This document shows, one piece after another, positions 43,108 through 53,473 of a stretch of 64,000 nucleotides of DNA (positions are counted from its first letter, which is position 1; each line of letters opens with the position of its first letter). The stretch is from Paenibacillus sp. P25. Lineage in GTDB: Bacteria > Bacillota > Bacilli > Paenibacillales > NBRC-103111. The stretch is from contig CP085629.1 in assembly GCA_024704175.1 (NCBI GenBank), positions 1 through 64,000 of the forward strand. The letters are read 5' to 3'. Position numbers and translations under genes: made by a program. Under the pieces are notes generated by a model. It was given only the letters and a program-made list of their open reading frames with translations, had not been told where the DNA came from and did not search any database.

Positions 43108-44470
43108 TCAGGAATCCCTCCTTGCGCGAAATCGGCTGAGGTACAGACAGTATTCGTAAATATTCTGAAGCGAGGCCCGGCCCTGCTCCTTCAGGGCGGG
43201 ATGCTTGAAGATCGAGCGTCCGGGCTTGGAGTTCGCCTCGAACATCCAGATGCGCTCGTTCTGGTCGATGCCGATATCAAAACCGAGTTCGCCCAACGTG
43301 TGGCGGTAGTTACGTTCGATTTCCTGGGCGATTCGGATGGCCGTATCCTTGGCATGGTTCAGCACAATGTCGGCCCGGGAACCGAAAATTTGCCGCATCA
43401 CCTGCTCAGGCGTCATCAGCTGGCCGCCGGTGCGCACATGCGTAGTCACGCCGCCTCTGCCGGCTTTCTTGGCGCCGATGGCGGCGACGACCCACTCGTT
43501 CTTGCTGTTCTTCGTCATATGGAACCGGAAGTCGATCGGACAGTTGTCGATTTCGATCAGGCGGATGCCCTGTTGAGCCACATAATTGTTCAGGCGTGCG
43601 CTTTGCCGGTTCAGGTGGGCCATCAGCGAATCGAATTTGCTGAACCGGAGCAGCACGTTGCGCCCGGCCTGACGGAAGCGGGCGTAATATCCCCGCTTCG
43701 GATTGTAGGTCAGGCGGTAAATCCCGATCCCAAAGGTCGCCGCCGGTAGGCTTCAGGTAGATGAATTTGTGGCGGTCCAGCATATCCTTGATCTGCCCGG
43801 ACGTCGGGTTGATATGCGATTCCGGCACAAACCGGTAAGAATCCGTGCCTTCGAGCAGGTTGTAAACGTCCCATTTGTCAAAAAAGCTCCAGTTGAACAG
43901 CGGAATCCCCCGTTTGATGAAACGCTGTTTAAAGGCGTTGATGGAGGCAAGCTTCTCCGCTCTACGGCTCGGCGGCCGGTTGTACACGACATCGGGCAGC
44001 GGGATCACCTTGCGCGTCCACCCGCCTTCGCGCGGGATGGTGGCGACGACGGTCTGATCGGTCCAGTTGACATCGCTGGGAGAGAAACCGAAGTAAAAGG
44101 CATGGTCGGCGCCGACACGCATAAACTGCCGGATGAAGTCCGTCCGCGAGCCGAAAGGGGAAGAGCTGCCCTTGATTACGGCGGTCAGGATGCCGATCAT
44201 CGGTCCGATGCGCAGCTCCTTGTCATCGAGTTGGATCATGGCGTTCCCCAGACGGGGAAGTCGGAGCTGCGCATATACCGAGGAAGGCAAATAGACGTGC
44301 TTGCCGGTTTTATTAAGAAGTTTGAGTCCCAGTGTCAGCTTCTTGCTGCCGAGCTTCAAAGTCACGTTCCTGGTTTTGGCCAGCTTGAGAGCTCTCGCCA
44401 GCTCGGAGGTCAGGTAGACCGCCCGCTCCTGCCGCTGGGTGACATGAATCGTGCAAGTTGTCAAACTCAT
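43108..44470 (-). CDS. YheC/YheD family ATP-grasp protein 3 (long type), frameshifted
   Basis: About 454 residues. This is the long, YheD-like form. It has an extra N-terminal domain of about 100 residues (CTIHVTQRQERAVYLTSELA, ALKLAKTRNVTLKLGSKKLT) before the common core IGPMIGILTAVIKGSSSPFG. The core has the pre-grasp PDVVYNRPPSRRAEKL, the loop IYLKPTGGDLG, YVAQQGIRLIEIDNCPIDFR and the metal site DIGIDQNERIWMFEANSKPG. The frame breaks near 43735. Its ATG at 44470 has a GAGG site and is preceded by the palindrome-rich gap, so it likely begins the 3-2-1 transcription unit. Confidence 0.8.
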
Positions 44471-44997
44471 GGTGAACCTCCTCAGAACTTTGCTGGAGGC
44501 AAAGTTTCTTCGTAAGCGTGGGCTGAGTTTCGCCGTAGGCGAAACTTGCTACGTAAGGACTACAGAACTTTGCTGGAGGCAAAGTTTCTTCGTAAGCGTG
44601 GGCTTAAGTTTCGCCGTAGGCGAAACTTGCTGCGTAAGGACATCTGAACGTTACCGGAGGCCTTGCGGCCTCCTTGAAATGCTTCGGAAAGCGGCCGTTG
44701 ATCCGCATGAGCTGTACACGGCGGAGGAACCCATCCTCCGCGGCCTTTCGCTCCCTTAAGCGGTCCGCTCCCCGGGCAAGCCACGGAGGCCATACGGCCT
44801 CCTTTGCTCGCGCTTTACTATAAGGTATTAGCCGATAAACGCATCGGTGCAAGAGCGGCCGGCCGGCAGAAGAAACTTTCTCCCGGCGCTTCCGCTAGGA
44901 ATGCGGTGCAATATTTTGCCCGGCGGGAATGAATCCCGGGTTCGGGCATATTTATCGGAATAAGCCCTGATGCAGGCTTTGGGTTTGTCGTTGTCCG
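44471..44997. repeat. Palindrome-rich intergenic region with an 80-bp tandem repeat
   Basis: No gene. Two tandem units, 44483-44562 and 44563-44643, are nearly identical. Each holds two hairpins, AACTTTGC/GCAAAGTT and AAGTTTCGCC/GGCGAAACTT. Further on come GGAGGCC-TTGC-GGCCTCC (44657-44673) and GGAGGCC-ATAC-GGCCTCC (44785-44802) palindromes. The remainder to 44997 is GC-rich without clear features. Confidence 0.8.
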
Positions 44998-46224
44998 TCA
45001 ACGGTCCCGTATCATCCGCTGCGCGCTGCCGGTTCCGGCCGGGGTCATCCGGCGGAGCAGGAAGCCGGCGTAACGGATCGGGTTGACGATGGCGGCCTTG
45101 CGAGCCCGGTCATCCTGCAAATACGTAAAAATGGAGCGGCCGGGCTTGGAATTCACTTCAATGATCCATATATTTCCACTCGTATCGATGCCGTAATCAA
45201 TGCCCAGCTCGGCGAGCCGCCCGTGACTGGATTCCAGCGCCTCGGGAAGGAGCTCGGACAGCCGTTTCAGCTCCCGGAGGAGCGCCTCGGCTTTTCCCTC
45301 TCCGAACTCGCGGGCAAGGAAATCGGCGGCGGGCAGGGCTGAGCCCCCGCCGTGCAGGTTGGAGGTCAGGGTCGCCGCCCTGACCCTGACGGACGGCCAT
45401 GCCGGTCAGCCGCCAGCGGCCGGTGCCGTCCTTTTGCACCAGCGCGCGGACGTCGTACGCGCGCCGCTCTTGCTCTGCAGCTGCAGATACTCCTGCAGCA
45501 GATACGGCCGCTGCGCCACGAAGCCGCGCAGCCAGCGCATGAGCGCGCCCGCGTCCGCGAAGCCGCGCGCGACGGGGCGGTTGCGCGCATCGCGCCCGCG
45601 CACGGTGAAGGCCGCCTCCGCGGCCTTCACCGTGCCGGGCCCGGGCACGCGCCCGCCTGCGGCTTCGCCGCCGGGGCCGCCGCTGCGCCGCAAGAGCAGC
45701 ACGCCGCGGCCCTGCGAGCCGCCTTGCGGCTTCAGCACCGCCTCCCGGCGGTGCCGGAGCCAGGCGGCGAGTGTGTGCATGCCGCGTAGCACCTCCGTGC
45801 GCGGCAGGTAAGGCGCGAAGCGGGGGTCCCGCTCGAGGCGGCGCTGCACTTCGGCTTTGCCCTTCAGGCCGTGGCTGAGAAGCCGCGTGCGGCCCGATGC
45901 GAGCAGCCGCTGCAGGGCCTCGCGGTATTCCGCATATTCGCGCCTTGTCGAACAGAAGCAGCGGTCATAGACGAGCGTAGGCGGCGGGAAGCTCCGCTGA
46001 ACCCAGCGGCCCTCTTCCGTCTCGTAGGCGTATCCGCTCACCCGGAGGAGCGTCCAATCGACCGCCTGCGGGGTGAAGACGTAGACGGTTAATCCGGCAC
46101 GACGCCCTGCAAGACATAGGCGCCGGAAGAAATCGCGGTCGCCAAAGGGCGGATCGTCATCGGCTCGCGTTGTCATGATGCCTAAGGGTCGCTGGACGGA
46201 GAGCTGCAGCTTCGGGATCATCAC
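44998..46224 (-). CDS. YheC/YheD family ATP-grasp protein 4 (short type), several frameshifts
   Basis: About 409 residues from ATG 46224 to the TGA at 44998-45000, read through at least two breaks (near 45470 and 45355). Core pieces: RPLGIMTTRADDDPPFGDRD, PTLVYDRCFCSTRREYAEYR, AVLKPQGGSQGRGVLLLRRS, YDVRALVQKDGTGRWRLTGM, TSNLHGGGSALPAADFLARE, and ELGIDYGIDTSGNIWIIEVN followed by SKPGRSIFTYLQDD. The gene is markedly richer in GC, Ala and Arg than its paralogues, and the linker after the ATP loop has an insert (GGPGGEAAGGRVPGPG). Confidence 0.74.
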
Positions 46225-46275
46225 GCTTCACCTCGTATCCTTTCGAACGGAAGCACCGTTCGTATAGAGTCTTTT

Positions 46276-47644
46276 CTAAAACTTGGCGGCAAACCGGGCA
46301 TACTGCACGAGCCGCTTGACGGAAGGCCGCATTTTCTTGCCCGCTTGAAGCGGCGTATTGTCATCCTTGGAAGGCTTGGAATTGACTTCAAGCAGCCAGA
46401 CCCGGCCCCGGGTATCGAGGGCCAGATCGATGCCCAGCTCCGCAAAGTGGCCGGGAACCTGCGTTTCAATGCCTTTCGCAATCTGCATGGCGGCCACCCG
46501 CAGTTTAGGCAGTCCTCCGGACGCCGCGAGCCGTCCCCGACCGGGCCAGGGCATCCCGGACCGTAGTCAGACTCCCGCCCCTCGCCAGGTTGGAAACAAA
46601 GTGATGGTTTCCTGCGATCCGGGCTACAATGGAGGTGATGCCCCATTGTCCCTTGTCGCCGCGTTGAACCAGGGCGCGGAAATCGACAGGCCGTCCGTCC
46701 ACGCTGAGCAGGTCCAGCCCTTGCTGTACTTGGTAGCGGACCTTTTTCACCTTGCCCGAGATCGAAGCGAACAGCCGGGCCAAACTGGAGAACGACTGTT
46801 TCCGGGCGCCGCCCAGATTCGTAAAATGACAAACATAAGATCCGTCGGGCATGCGCTTCACGCGAATGATGCCTTTGCCGAGACTTCCCGTCACCGGTTT
46901 GAGAAACACGGCCTGATATTTGGCGCACATCGACTTGAGTCGCTGATAATTGCGGAGCAGATGGGACTCCGGCAGGTAGATTTGCAGCCCCGCTTCCTTG
47001 CGCAGCGCATCGAACACTTCCGTTTTGTCCAGGTACTTTTCGTTGAACATCATGGTATTATGACGGGTCCTGGCATGCTGAACGAACTGCTGCACATTGG
47101 CGCGGTTTTCCAGCCTGCGGGAGGTGAGCCGGTTGTAAAGAAGATGCGGGATGGGAAAACGGGTTTTCCGCCACCGGCCGGTATAGTGCCAACCGTTTAC
47201 CGTATCGCTTTGGCTTTCCAGATCATCGGGGGTGCAAAAAAACACCGCCGCGCCATAAGTTCGGCAAGCCTCGGTCAGCTCATGGCAGAACGCCGTGCTT
47301 GCACCGAACGGTTTATCGGGCGATCCGGACGATACACGGCTGACCATGACCCCGATCAGCGGACCGATCTGAATCGTTCGGGTGCCCGGTTTGTATTGAA
47401 GACACAGTTGGTCGCCGCCCGACAGCCCCCAGCGTGCGGCAAGCCCGTCGCTCACCCGCAGAACGCCCGCACGGGAAGTCGGTGCGACGCTGACCTCCTG
47501 CCGGGCTGAACCGAACCGGAGCTGAAGCGGCTGATGATACGGAATCCTCCATTTCTTGGCAATGGAATCGCTGAGTGAAATCACGGAGCCGTCCGAAGAG
47601 ATGCTGGCGTTTAGAATTTGGATCTTCACCTTTGTTCTTTTCAC
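46276..47644 (-). CDS. YheC/YheD family ATP-grasp protein 5 (long type), frameshifted
   Basis: Start chosen at GTG 47644, eight bases after GGAAGGAG; about 456 residues. An N-terminal extra domain (TKVKIQILNASISSDGSVIS, LQLRFGSARQEVSVAPTSRA) as in gene 3, then IGPLIGVMVSRVSSGSPDKP, PHLLYNRLTSRRLENRANVQ, VFLKPVTGSLGKGIIRVKRM, VQQGLDLLSVDGRPVDFRAL and, after a break near 46535, DLALDTRGRVWLLEVNSKPS. It is the first gene of the run and ends 51 bases before gene 4. Confidence 0.8.
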
Positions 47645-47819
47645 CGTAGGAACTCCTTCCCAGCCCGGACTTGCCGTAAAAACAGGCATGGCACTTCTGG
47701 AAACGAACTACTTCATCATATGAGGGCGTATATCCCTTGGTGAACGATTCGCCTGTTGTCCTGCTTAAACGGGCGCCGGATCGTACTGAATTTCCGACAT
47801 AAAGGAGGCCTTTGGACCG

Positions 47820-48157
47820 ATGAATCTGTATGACAAAGCGCATGAGCTGTCGCGGGCGCTCAGAGAAAGTCCCGAATTTCAGGAATGGAAAAGGTCGCGG
47901 GCCGGGATTGACGCAGAGACGGAAAGCAAGCGGATGCTGGACGAATTCCGCGGCCGGCAAAGCAGGCGCTGCAGCAGAAGATGATGGCCGGGGAAATGCC
48001 GCCGAGGGGAGAGATGGAGCAGCTGGAAAAGCTGTTTGAAGTCATCAATTTGAATCCTTCGCTCCGCCGGCTGTTCGAGGCGGAACGCCGTCTTGGGGTC
48101 ATCATGGAGGACATTCAGCGGATCGTGGCCGAACCGCTGGGCGAGCTGATGAAATGA
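47820..48157 (+). CDS. YlbF/YmcA family protein, frameshifted
   Basis: About 112 residues from ATG 47820 behind AAAGGAGG. The helical N-terminus NLYDKAHELSRALRESPEFQ and the second half (ALQQKMMAGEMPPRGEMEQL, LNPSLRRLFEAERRLGVIME) match the YlbF/YheA/YmcA family of small helical proteins. A break lies near 47962. In B. subtilis YlbF, YmcA and YaaT form a complex that acts with RNase Y and supports sporulation and competence. The neighbouring YheC/D genes suggest the YheA type. It is divergent from the YheC/D run. Confidence 0.7.
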
Positions 48158-48160
48158 GGG

Positions 48161-48200
48161 AAGCCGGTCCTCTCCGGCCGTGGCCGGGGAGGACCGGCTT
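48161..48200. terminator. Bidirectional terminator between ylbF-type gene and gerC
   Basis: AAGCCGGTCCTC (48161-48172) is the exact reverse complement of GAGGACCGGCTT (48189-48200), with a GGCC-rich inner stem. It serves both converging genes. Confidence 0.8.
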
Positions 48201-49360
48201 AATAATCCAGCCGGTCTCTTTTCTTTTTAAATTTGTACATCCCGGAATTTTCGAATTCCACCCGGACCTGTACGGTTCCCAAGGAAAGCCCGCCCAAAGG
48301 CCTGCGGCCATAGCCGGTTTTTTCCGCCCATAGGCGGAAACGGTCACGGTAGAGGGCATGCTCCAGCCCCAGTAAATCCACTTTTCGGCTTAGCCCTTTC
48401 CGAAAGGTCGAGGTGACCTGATCTTCGATCTTCCGCTGTGTCGCTTCCTTCAGGAAGGCTTCGGAAAGATCCCCGGCCAATTCCGCCACTCTTCCCTTGA
48501 CTTTAATCCCGATATGTAGCTTTGTTTCGTTACCGGACGGGTCGACCGTCAGGCTCCTCTCGGGGCGTTCCAGGGATACGACGGCTACGTGTTTTCCGTT
48601 TTGTTCCAGATGGAGCGGCGTGCGATTCGTACCTTCCTGAATCCATCGGATGCCCTCCAGGTCCCCTTGCGGAAACCATCCCTTGTAAGAGCTTTGCTGG
48701 AGCGCAAACACGCCGTCCACCGTTAATTTGGCATCGGGCTCATTATTTTTTTTTCCAGACGCTGCTATCCACCGATATAGACTGAAGCAGCACCGTATTT
48801 CCGGGCTCCTTCAATAGGGCCATGAACCTCTGAAATTTCACGGGCTGGAGGAAGGATCTTTCTTTATAAACCCCCGTTGGATTATGAAGGATGGAACTGA
48901 GCGGAGATAACCCAAAAAACGGTCGCGCCGTAAACACTTCCTCGATGGGCTTACGGGTTCCAAAAACCCAGGCCATATAGCGGGATTCCCGCAAGCGCAT
49001 AAAGCCGTCCAATACCTCGGTATTTCCGGTTTTTAAGATATTTTCGGATAATACGATGGCATTGACATGACCGAAAAACAGTTTTTGCTGAGCTTCCTTG
49101 TACATTTGATTTAAGGCAATATCCACCGTCTCCCCGGTTCCTTTCCCGGTCCACACCGGAGCCGGCTCCGATGGCTTGCCGTCCTGCTTTTTGGCGACTG
49201 AAGCAAAATCGAGCAGTCGCGTATATAAGACGTACTTCCCGTCCTGGTAATCCAGTCCAATGGCCGTAATGTAATTGACATCCTGAATCGTTTGGATATC
49301 CCAGCATCCCGGAAGCAAACATAAGGCGACAAGAATAAGGATCCTGCGTACCGTACTCAT
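48199..49360 (-). CDS. Ger(x)C family spore germination lipoprotein, frameshifted
   Basis: ATG 49360 (MSTVRRILILVALCLLPGCW) gives a lipoprotein signal with Cys 19. About 386 residues. Family parts: DVNYITAIGLDYQDGKYVLY, GHVNAIVLSENIL, LRESRYMAWVFGTRKPIEEV. The frame breaks in a run of nine A near 48755, then resumes NNEPDAKLTVDGVFALQQSS to the C-terminal GerC domain (LHIGIKVKGRVAEL, EFENSGMYKFKKK). C subunits are outer-face lipoproteins of nutrient germinant receptors in the spore inner membrane. The start lies in the stop region of the A subunit gene. Confidence 0.83.
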
Positions 49361-49361
49361 G

Positions 49362-50831
49362 TCATGCGCTGTCTCCTTTTTGTGCGGATTCCTCGGGCCT
49401 GGCCGCAACCGGCCGCTTGCGGAGCTTATTCCAAGGATTGATTAGTATTGCGGGGACGAGCTTTTTGACTTTAAGCGGTGAAACGGGAGCCAGGTAGGGA
49501 ACCCCGAAGGATTCCAGTCCGGCGACGTACAAAATCACGGCGAACAGGCCGAGAAAGAACCCGTACATCCCAAGCAGGGAGGAGCAGATCAGGATAAAGA
49601 AGCGGATGATCGTTACCGAACCGGTCAGGGACTGATTCACCAAAGTGAAGGAAGACACCAGGGTGATAGCCGAAACGACAAGTGCCGTCGGACTGGTAAG
49701 GCCTGCGGTGATGGCCGCATCTCCCACGAACAGACCTCCTACGACCGCTACGGTCTGGCCGACCGCCTTGGGCAGGCGGATTCCCGCCTCCCGGAACAGC
49801 TCGAAGAGTCCCAGCATCAGGAAGAGATCAACCGGACCGGATAAAGGAACCCCCAGCCTCGCAACCGTGATGGTGGCAAGCAAGGGGAACGGGATCTGAT
49901 CCAGTTGAAACGCCGAGGTGGCCACCCAAAAGCCCGGCAGCAGAATGGTGGTGATCAGACTGACGAGACGCAGCAAACGCTGAAAGAAGACATAATAAAA
50001 AGGCAAATGAAGATCTTCCGGCGATTTCAGGATGCTGGTCAGTGTGGCCGGAGCCAGGACAGCCATGGGATAGCCCTCGAGCAGGACCGCCACTCTTCCC
50101 CTTAACAGGCTTTCCGCAACCAGATCGGGTCTTCCGGTGTGATCCAGCGGCGGTACCAGGGAATAAGAACCGGACAAGCCTTCTTCCAGCTGCTCACCGC
50201 TGATTAACGCATCGGTTTGAAAGGCTCCGAGCCGGTCCCGCACCGCCGTGACAACGGCCGGATCGGCCATATCCGATACGTACAAAAAGGCAACCTTTGT
50301 CTGGCTCTTGCTTCCGAGAGTCATTTGTTCCATACAAAGCACCCGGGTTTTAATCCTTTTTCGAACCAGAGACATGTTCGTTGACAGATCCTCCGTAAAG
50401 CCGTCCCGGGGCCCTTTAATGGACACTTCAATGCTGGATTCCTCCGGATCCCGTTTGGGCGGATTCGCGATATCCAGGCTTAAGAGAAGGCGCCGGTCCT
50501 CGAAAAACAGCAGGAGCTGCCCCGAGAACAACAGATCGTCCAGCTTCCGGCTCCCTTGCGACCAATCAAAGGGCGTCAGTTCCAGGGTTTTCTCCGACGG
50601 CAGCGCATCGATCGGACCTTTGTCCAGCATGCGTTCCAAGTGCGGAAGCACGAACTCGCTGATCTGCCGGCGGTCCGCCATGCCCTCGCAGTACCAAAGA
50701 ACAAAAGGATGTTCCGCCAGAACGTAGCGTTCGATCTTTACATCGGCATTCAAAGCATAATGCTTGCGAAGAGCGGCTTCGTCCAATAGCTGGGGATTAA
50801 GCGCATCCCCGTTTGTCTTGTCAGTGGCCAA
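49362..50831 (-). CDS. GerA family spore germination protein (A subunit)
   Basis: A complete 489-residue protein. The N-terminal soluble domain (ADVKIERYVLAEHPFVLWYC, SIEVSIKGPRDGFTEDLSTN, ALISGEQLEEGL) is followed by about five membrane helices beginning RLVSLITTILLPGFWVATSA. The ELFREAGIRLPKAVGQTVAVVGG segment is the family hallmark. A subunits form the oligomeric channel of germinant receptors. Operon order on the - strand is B (50821-51902), A, C. The B and A genes overlap by about 11 bases. Confidence 0.9.
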   Translation of the reverse strand: MATDKTNGDALNPQLLDEAALRKHYALNADVKIERYVLAEHPFVLWYCEGMADRRQISEFVLPHLERMLDKGPIDALPSEKTLELTPFDWSQGSRKLDDLLFSGQLLLFFEDRRLLLSLDIANPPKRDPEESSIEVSIKGPRDGFTEDLSTNMSLVRKRIKTRVLCMEQMTLGSKSQTKVAFLYVSDMADPAVVTAVRDRLGAFQTDALISGEQLEEGLSGSYSLVPPLDHTGRPDLVAESLLRGRVAVLLEGYPMAVLAPATLTSILKSPEDLHLPFYYVFFQRLLRLVSLITTILLPGFWVATSAFQLDQIPFPLLATITVARLGVPLSGPVDLFLMLGLFELFREAGIRLPKAVGQTVAVVGGLFVGDAAITAGLTSPTALVVSAITLVSSFTLVNQSLTGSVTIIRFFILICSSLLGMYGFFLGLFAVILYVAGLESFGVPYLAPVSPLKVKKLVPAILINPWNKLRKRPVAARPEESAQKGDSA

Positions 50832-51902
50832 CCCTCTCCCTCCTTTTTGTCCGCGTCCTCCAAGCCGTCAGCCATAATATAAGGGTAACGGGAATCACCA
50901 GAATCAGCGATACCGGATAGAAGACGTTTACGAGCCAATCCAAAAAGTCCGTATCGCTCACAGGTAACTCGATCAGAACGATTAGCAGTGCCGTAAGTAC
51001 AGCGAGCGCCGGCCTTCTTTTTTGCCCAGCTTAAGCAGGTCTGCGATCAGGAACAAGGCCAAGGAGATGCGGATGAAGGATCCGGACAACCATTGGTAGA
51101 TGGAGAAAAAGTCCAGGTGCGTAAAAAACTTGCCCATGCTCACCATCCGCCATTGTTCAAAGGCGGGGTAACGCTGCGCCGCGGCTTCGAACGGACCAAA
51201 CATCGCAATCGCGCCCATTAAGGGACCTAGCGTCAGTTCCAGAAGGATAAAGGCCAAAACCATAAGCGGAACGAGACGGACTTTACCGGCCAAATGCGGC
51301 TGGATGAATAAGAGGACGACGAGCTCGCAGAAGCTTCCCATCTCGTAAGCCATGCTTTTGAGAGCGGGGAGATAGCCATGCGTAAATAACGGGAGCAGCA
51401 GCGAGTAATCCTTGAACTGAAAATTAACCGTCATGACAAACAATCCGAGAAGCAGGACAAAGGGCAGCAGGATCCCGGCGGTGACGGCAAGGGCGCGAAT
51501 GCCTGCACCGGAGGCAAAGATGCACAGGATGCCGAACGACACACTGAGGACGAATAAGGGGGTATTCGGGAGGTAAGCCGTTTTCGTCCAATTGACCGTA
51601 TCTTTAAGCGAAATGAAAGCAATCGCATACAGATACATCGCAAAGAACCCTGTGAGCGCCCATGCGACAGGAACGGGGAGCTTTTGCCTGAGCCAGTCGG
51701 CAAAGGATTGTCCCTGCATGCTTTTGGCAATGGAATAGAGCAGTATGATCCATATAACCAGGGGAACGGCGGAACAAACAACACTGATCCAGGCGTCCCG
51801 TCCGGCCGTTTGCAGCAGGATAGGGAGAACGATAACATGGCTCGAAATCCCGTTGGACAGCATAAGCAAATAGGCGGTTTGCAGCATGGTGATCTTTCTC
51901 AT
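50821..51902 (-). CDS. GerB family spore germination protein (B subunit), frameshifted at the C-terminus
   Basis: Start ATG 51902 (MRKITMLQTAYLLMLSNGIS) behind GGGGAG. About 360 residues with ten membrane helices in the APC-transporter style. The first frame ends LRHC at 50982. A break in GGCAAAAAAGAAGG near 51025 restores RPALAVLTALLIVLIELPVS, then DFLDWLVNVFYPVSLILVIP and RERVGH at 50821, the normal end of GerB proteins. B subunits bind the germinant amino acid or sugar. The ~46-residue frame at 50821-50961 is this C-terminus and not a separate small gene. Confidence 0.83.
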
Positions 51903-51955
51903 GACGAACTCCCCGGAATATGGCAAGCGACCATAGGCATTCTGCAGCAAGACCA

Positions 51956-51984
51956 TTATTTGCCTGAAGGGATCGTTTTATGCA
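51956..51984 (-). promoter_or_regulatory. Candidate sigma-G promoter of the - strand ger operon
   Basis: On the - strand TGCATA (51984-51979) is followed after 16 bases by CAAATAA (51962-51956), about 54 bases before the B-subunit start. The -35 box fits sigma-G; the -10 box is weak. Confidence 0.3.
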
Positions 51985-52054
51985 TTTTTTTAATAATGCA
52001 GGGAAATCCTACTAACCTGACAAGGACGCCCAGGATGGTCAGGAGGTGACCGGT

Positions 52055-53473
52055 ATGCCCGATAATCAAGCTCCCGTTTCCCTGCGCCCGATTCTCGAGC
52101 GGCACGGAAACCTTCAGACCCGCAGCCTTCCCGGGCGGGACGGAGTCTGGTCGCTGCTTTATTTCAGCGAACGGACCGATACCGATTTGCTGCAAAGACG
52201 CGTCATCGCGCCGCTGCAGGAAATGCTCTCCGACGGCAGTCCGTCTCTGGAGGAATTGGTACGGAACATCCCTCTGGAACAGCTGATCTACCCGCGTAAT
52301 GTGCAGATGATCGTCGATTCGCTGATCCAGGGCTGGAGCTACCTCTGCAAGGAGGGCGAGATCGGGGCCGCCTGCTGCAAACCCAAAAAATCGTGTACCG
52401 GGATCCGGCGCAGCCGGAAGTGGAGTCGCAGATTATCGGGCCGCAGACTGGCTTTCAGCGAGTCGCTAAAGGTGAACCTCGCCATCATCCGTCAGTACCT
52501 GCCGGATCCCCATCTCCGGATGCGGTCTTACAGGATCGGGGAAAGCACACGTACCGAGGTCGTGCTTCTCTATCTGGAGAACAAAGCTGCGTCTGAGGAT
52601 GTGGAGCGGCTGACGGGGAAGCTCGCGGAGGTGAAAACGGACTGGATCACGGACAGCATGATGCTGGGCCCTTTCCTCGACGATAATCCGGGCTCGCTCT
52701 TCCCGCAGATGATTACGAGCGAACGTCCGGACCGGGTGATCGGAAATCTGATGAACGGGAAGGTGGCGATCCTTATCGACGGGAGCCCCTTCGCACTTAT
52801 CACGCCCTCGCGTCTTTTCGATTTCTTCGAATCGGCGGAAGACCGGTATATCCGTAAGAACATGGCCACGTTTCAAAAGGTATTGCGGATGACGGCGATG
52901 TTTATTTCCGTCTTCTTCACGCCGATGTATGTAGCGGCGCTGACGTTTCATTATCAATTAATCCCTTCAAATATGCTGGTGCCGCTGGCGCAGTCCCGCT
53001 CCAAAGTGCCTTTTCCTCCTTTAATGGAGGCGCTTCTGCTCGAATTTATTATCGAGTCGCTGCGCGAGGCGGGGGCACGGTCGCCGACCAAGGTCGGCCA
53101 GACGATGGGCATCGTCGGCGGTATCGTGATCGGACAAGCAGCGGTACAGGCCGGGTTTACCAGCAACATCCTGATCATTATCGTTGCGCTGGCGGCGCTC
53201 GCCTCGTTTATTACGCCGGTTTATTTGATGGGCGCGGCGATCCGGATTCTGCGGTTTCCGATGCTGATCCTGGCCGGGACCCTGGGGGCGATCGGTATCA
53301 TGGCGGGCGTATGCTTTGTCATTATGCATCTCTTGCGCCTGTCCACCAACGGTCACGCTTATCTGTACCCATTGTTTCCTATAAAGATGAAAAGGGGGAA
53401 CCTCCATTTCCCTTGGGGACAAAAAAATAAACGAAGTGATATTTACGAGGAGCCTGCGGGGGATGGATCATGA
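52055..53473 (+). CDS. GerA family spore germination protein (A subunit) of the second operon
   Basis: Start ATG 52055, nine bases after AGGAGG; GTG 52046 overlaps that site. About 472 residues. The membrane domain begins VLRMTAMFISVFFTPMYVAA and has ESLREAGARSPTKVGQTMGI and VGGIVIGQAAVQAGFTSNIL. In the soluble domain about 30 residues (from near 52360 to near 52450) are out of frame. The expected sequence LLQTQKIVYRDPAQPEVESQ and IIGPQTGF lies in another frame, so a pair of opposite indels leaves the ORF open. Divergent from the first ger operon with about 150 bases between. Confidence 0.87.
   Translation: MPDNQAPVSLRPILERHGNLQTRSLPGRDGVWSLLYFSERTDTDLLQRRVIAPLQEMLSDGSPSLEELVRNIPLEQLIYPRNVQMIVDSLIQGWSYLCKEGEIGAACCKPKKSCTGIRRSRKWSRRLSGRRLAFSESLKVNLAIIRQYLPDPHLRMRSYRIGESTRTEVVLLYLENKAASEDVERLTGKLAEVKTDWITDSMMLGPFLDDNPGSLFPQMITSERPDRVIGNLMNGKVAILIDGSPFALITPSRLFDFFESAEDRYIRKNMATFQKVLRMTAMFISVFFTPMYVAALTFHYQLIPSNMLVPLAQSRSKVPFPPLMEALLLEFIIESLREAGARSPTKVGQTMGIVGGIVIGQAAVQAGFTSNILIIIVALAALASFITPVYLMGAAIRILRFPMLILAGTLGAIGIMAGVCFVIMHLLRLSTNGHAYLYPLFPIKMKRGNLHFPWGQKNKRSDIYEEPAGDGS

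Noticed and set aside
46358..47509. Long + strand ORF of 383 codons antisense to ATP-grasp gene 5
   Set aside because: It lies opposite a gene with clear family motifs, has no binding site, and its composition is that of a GC-rich antisense shadow.
50821..50961. Apparent small membrane protein (46 codons, GTG start) between GerB and GerA
   Set aside because: The frame is the normal C-terminus of GerB once the indel at the run of six A near 51025 is repaired; it is not a separate fourth ger gene.
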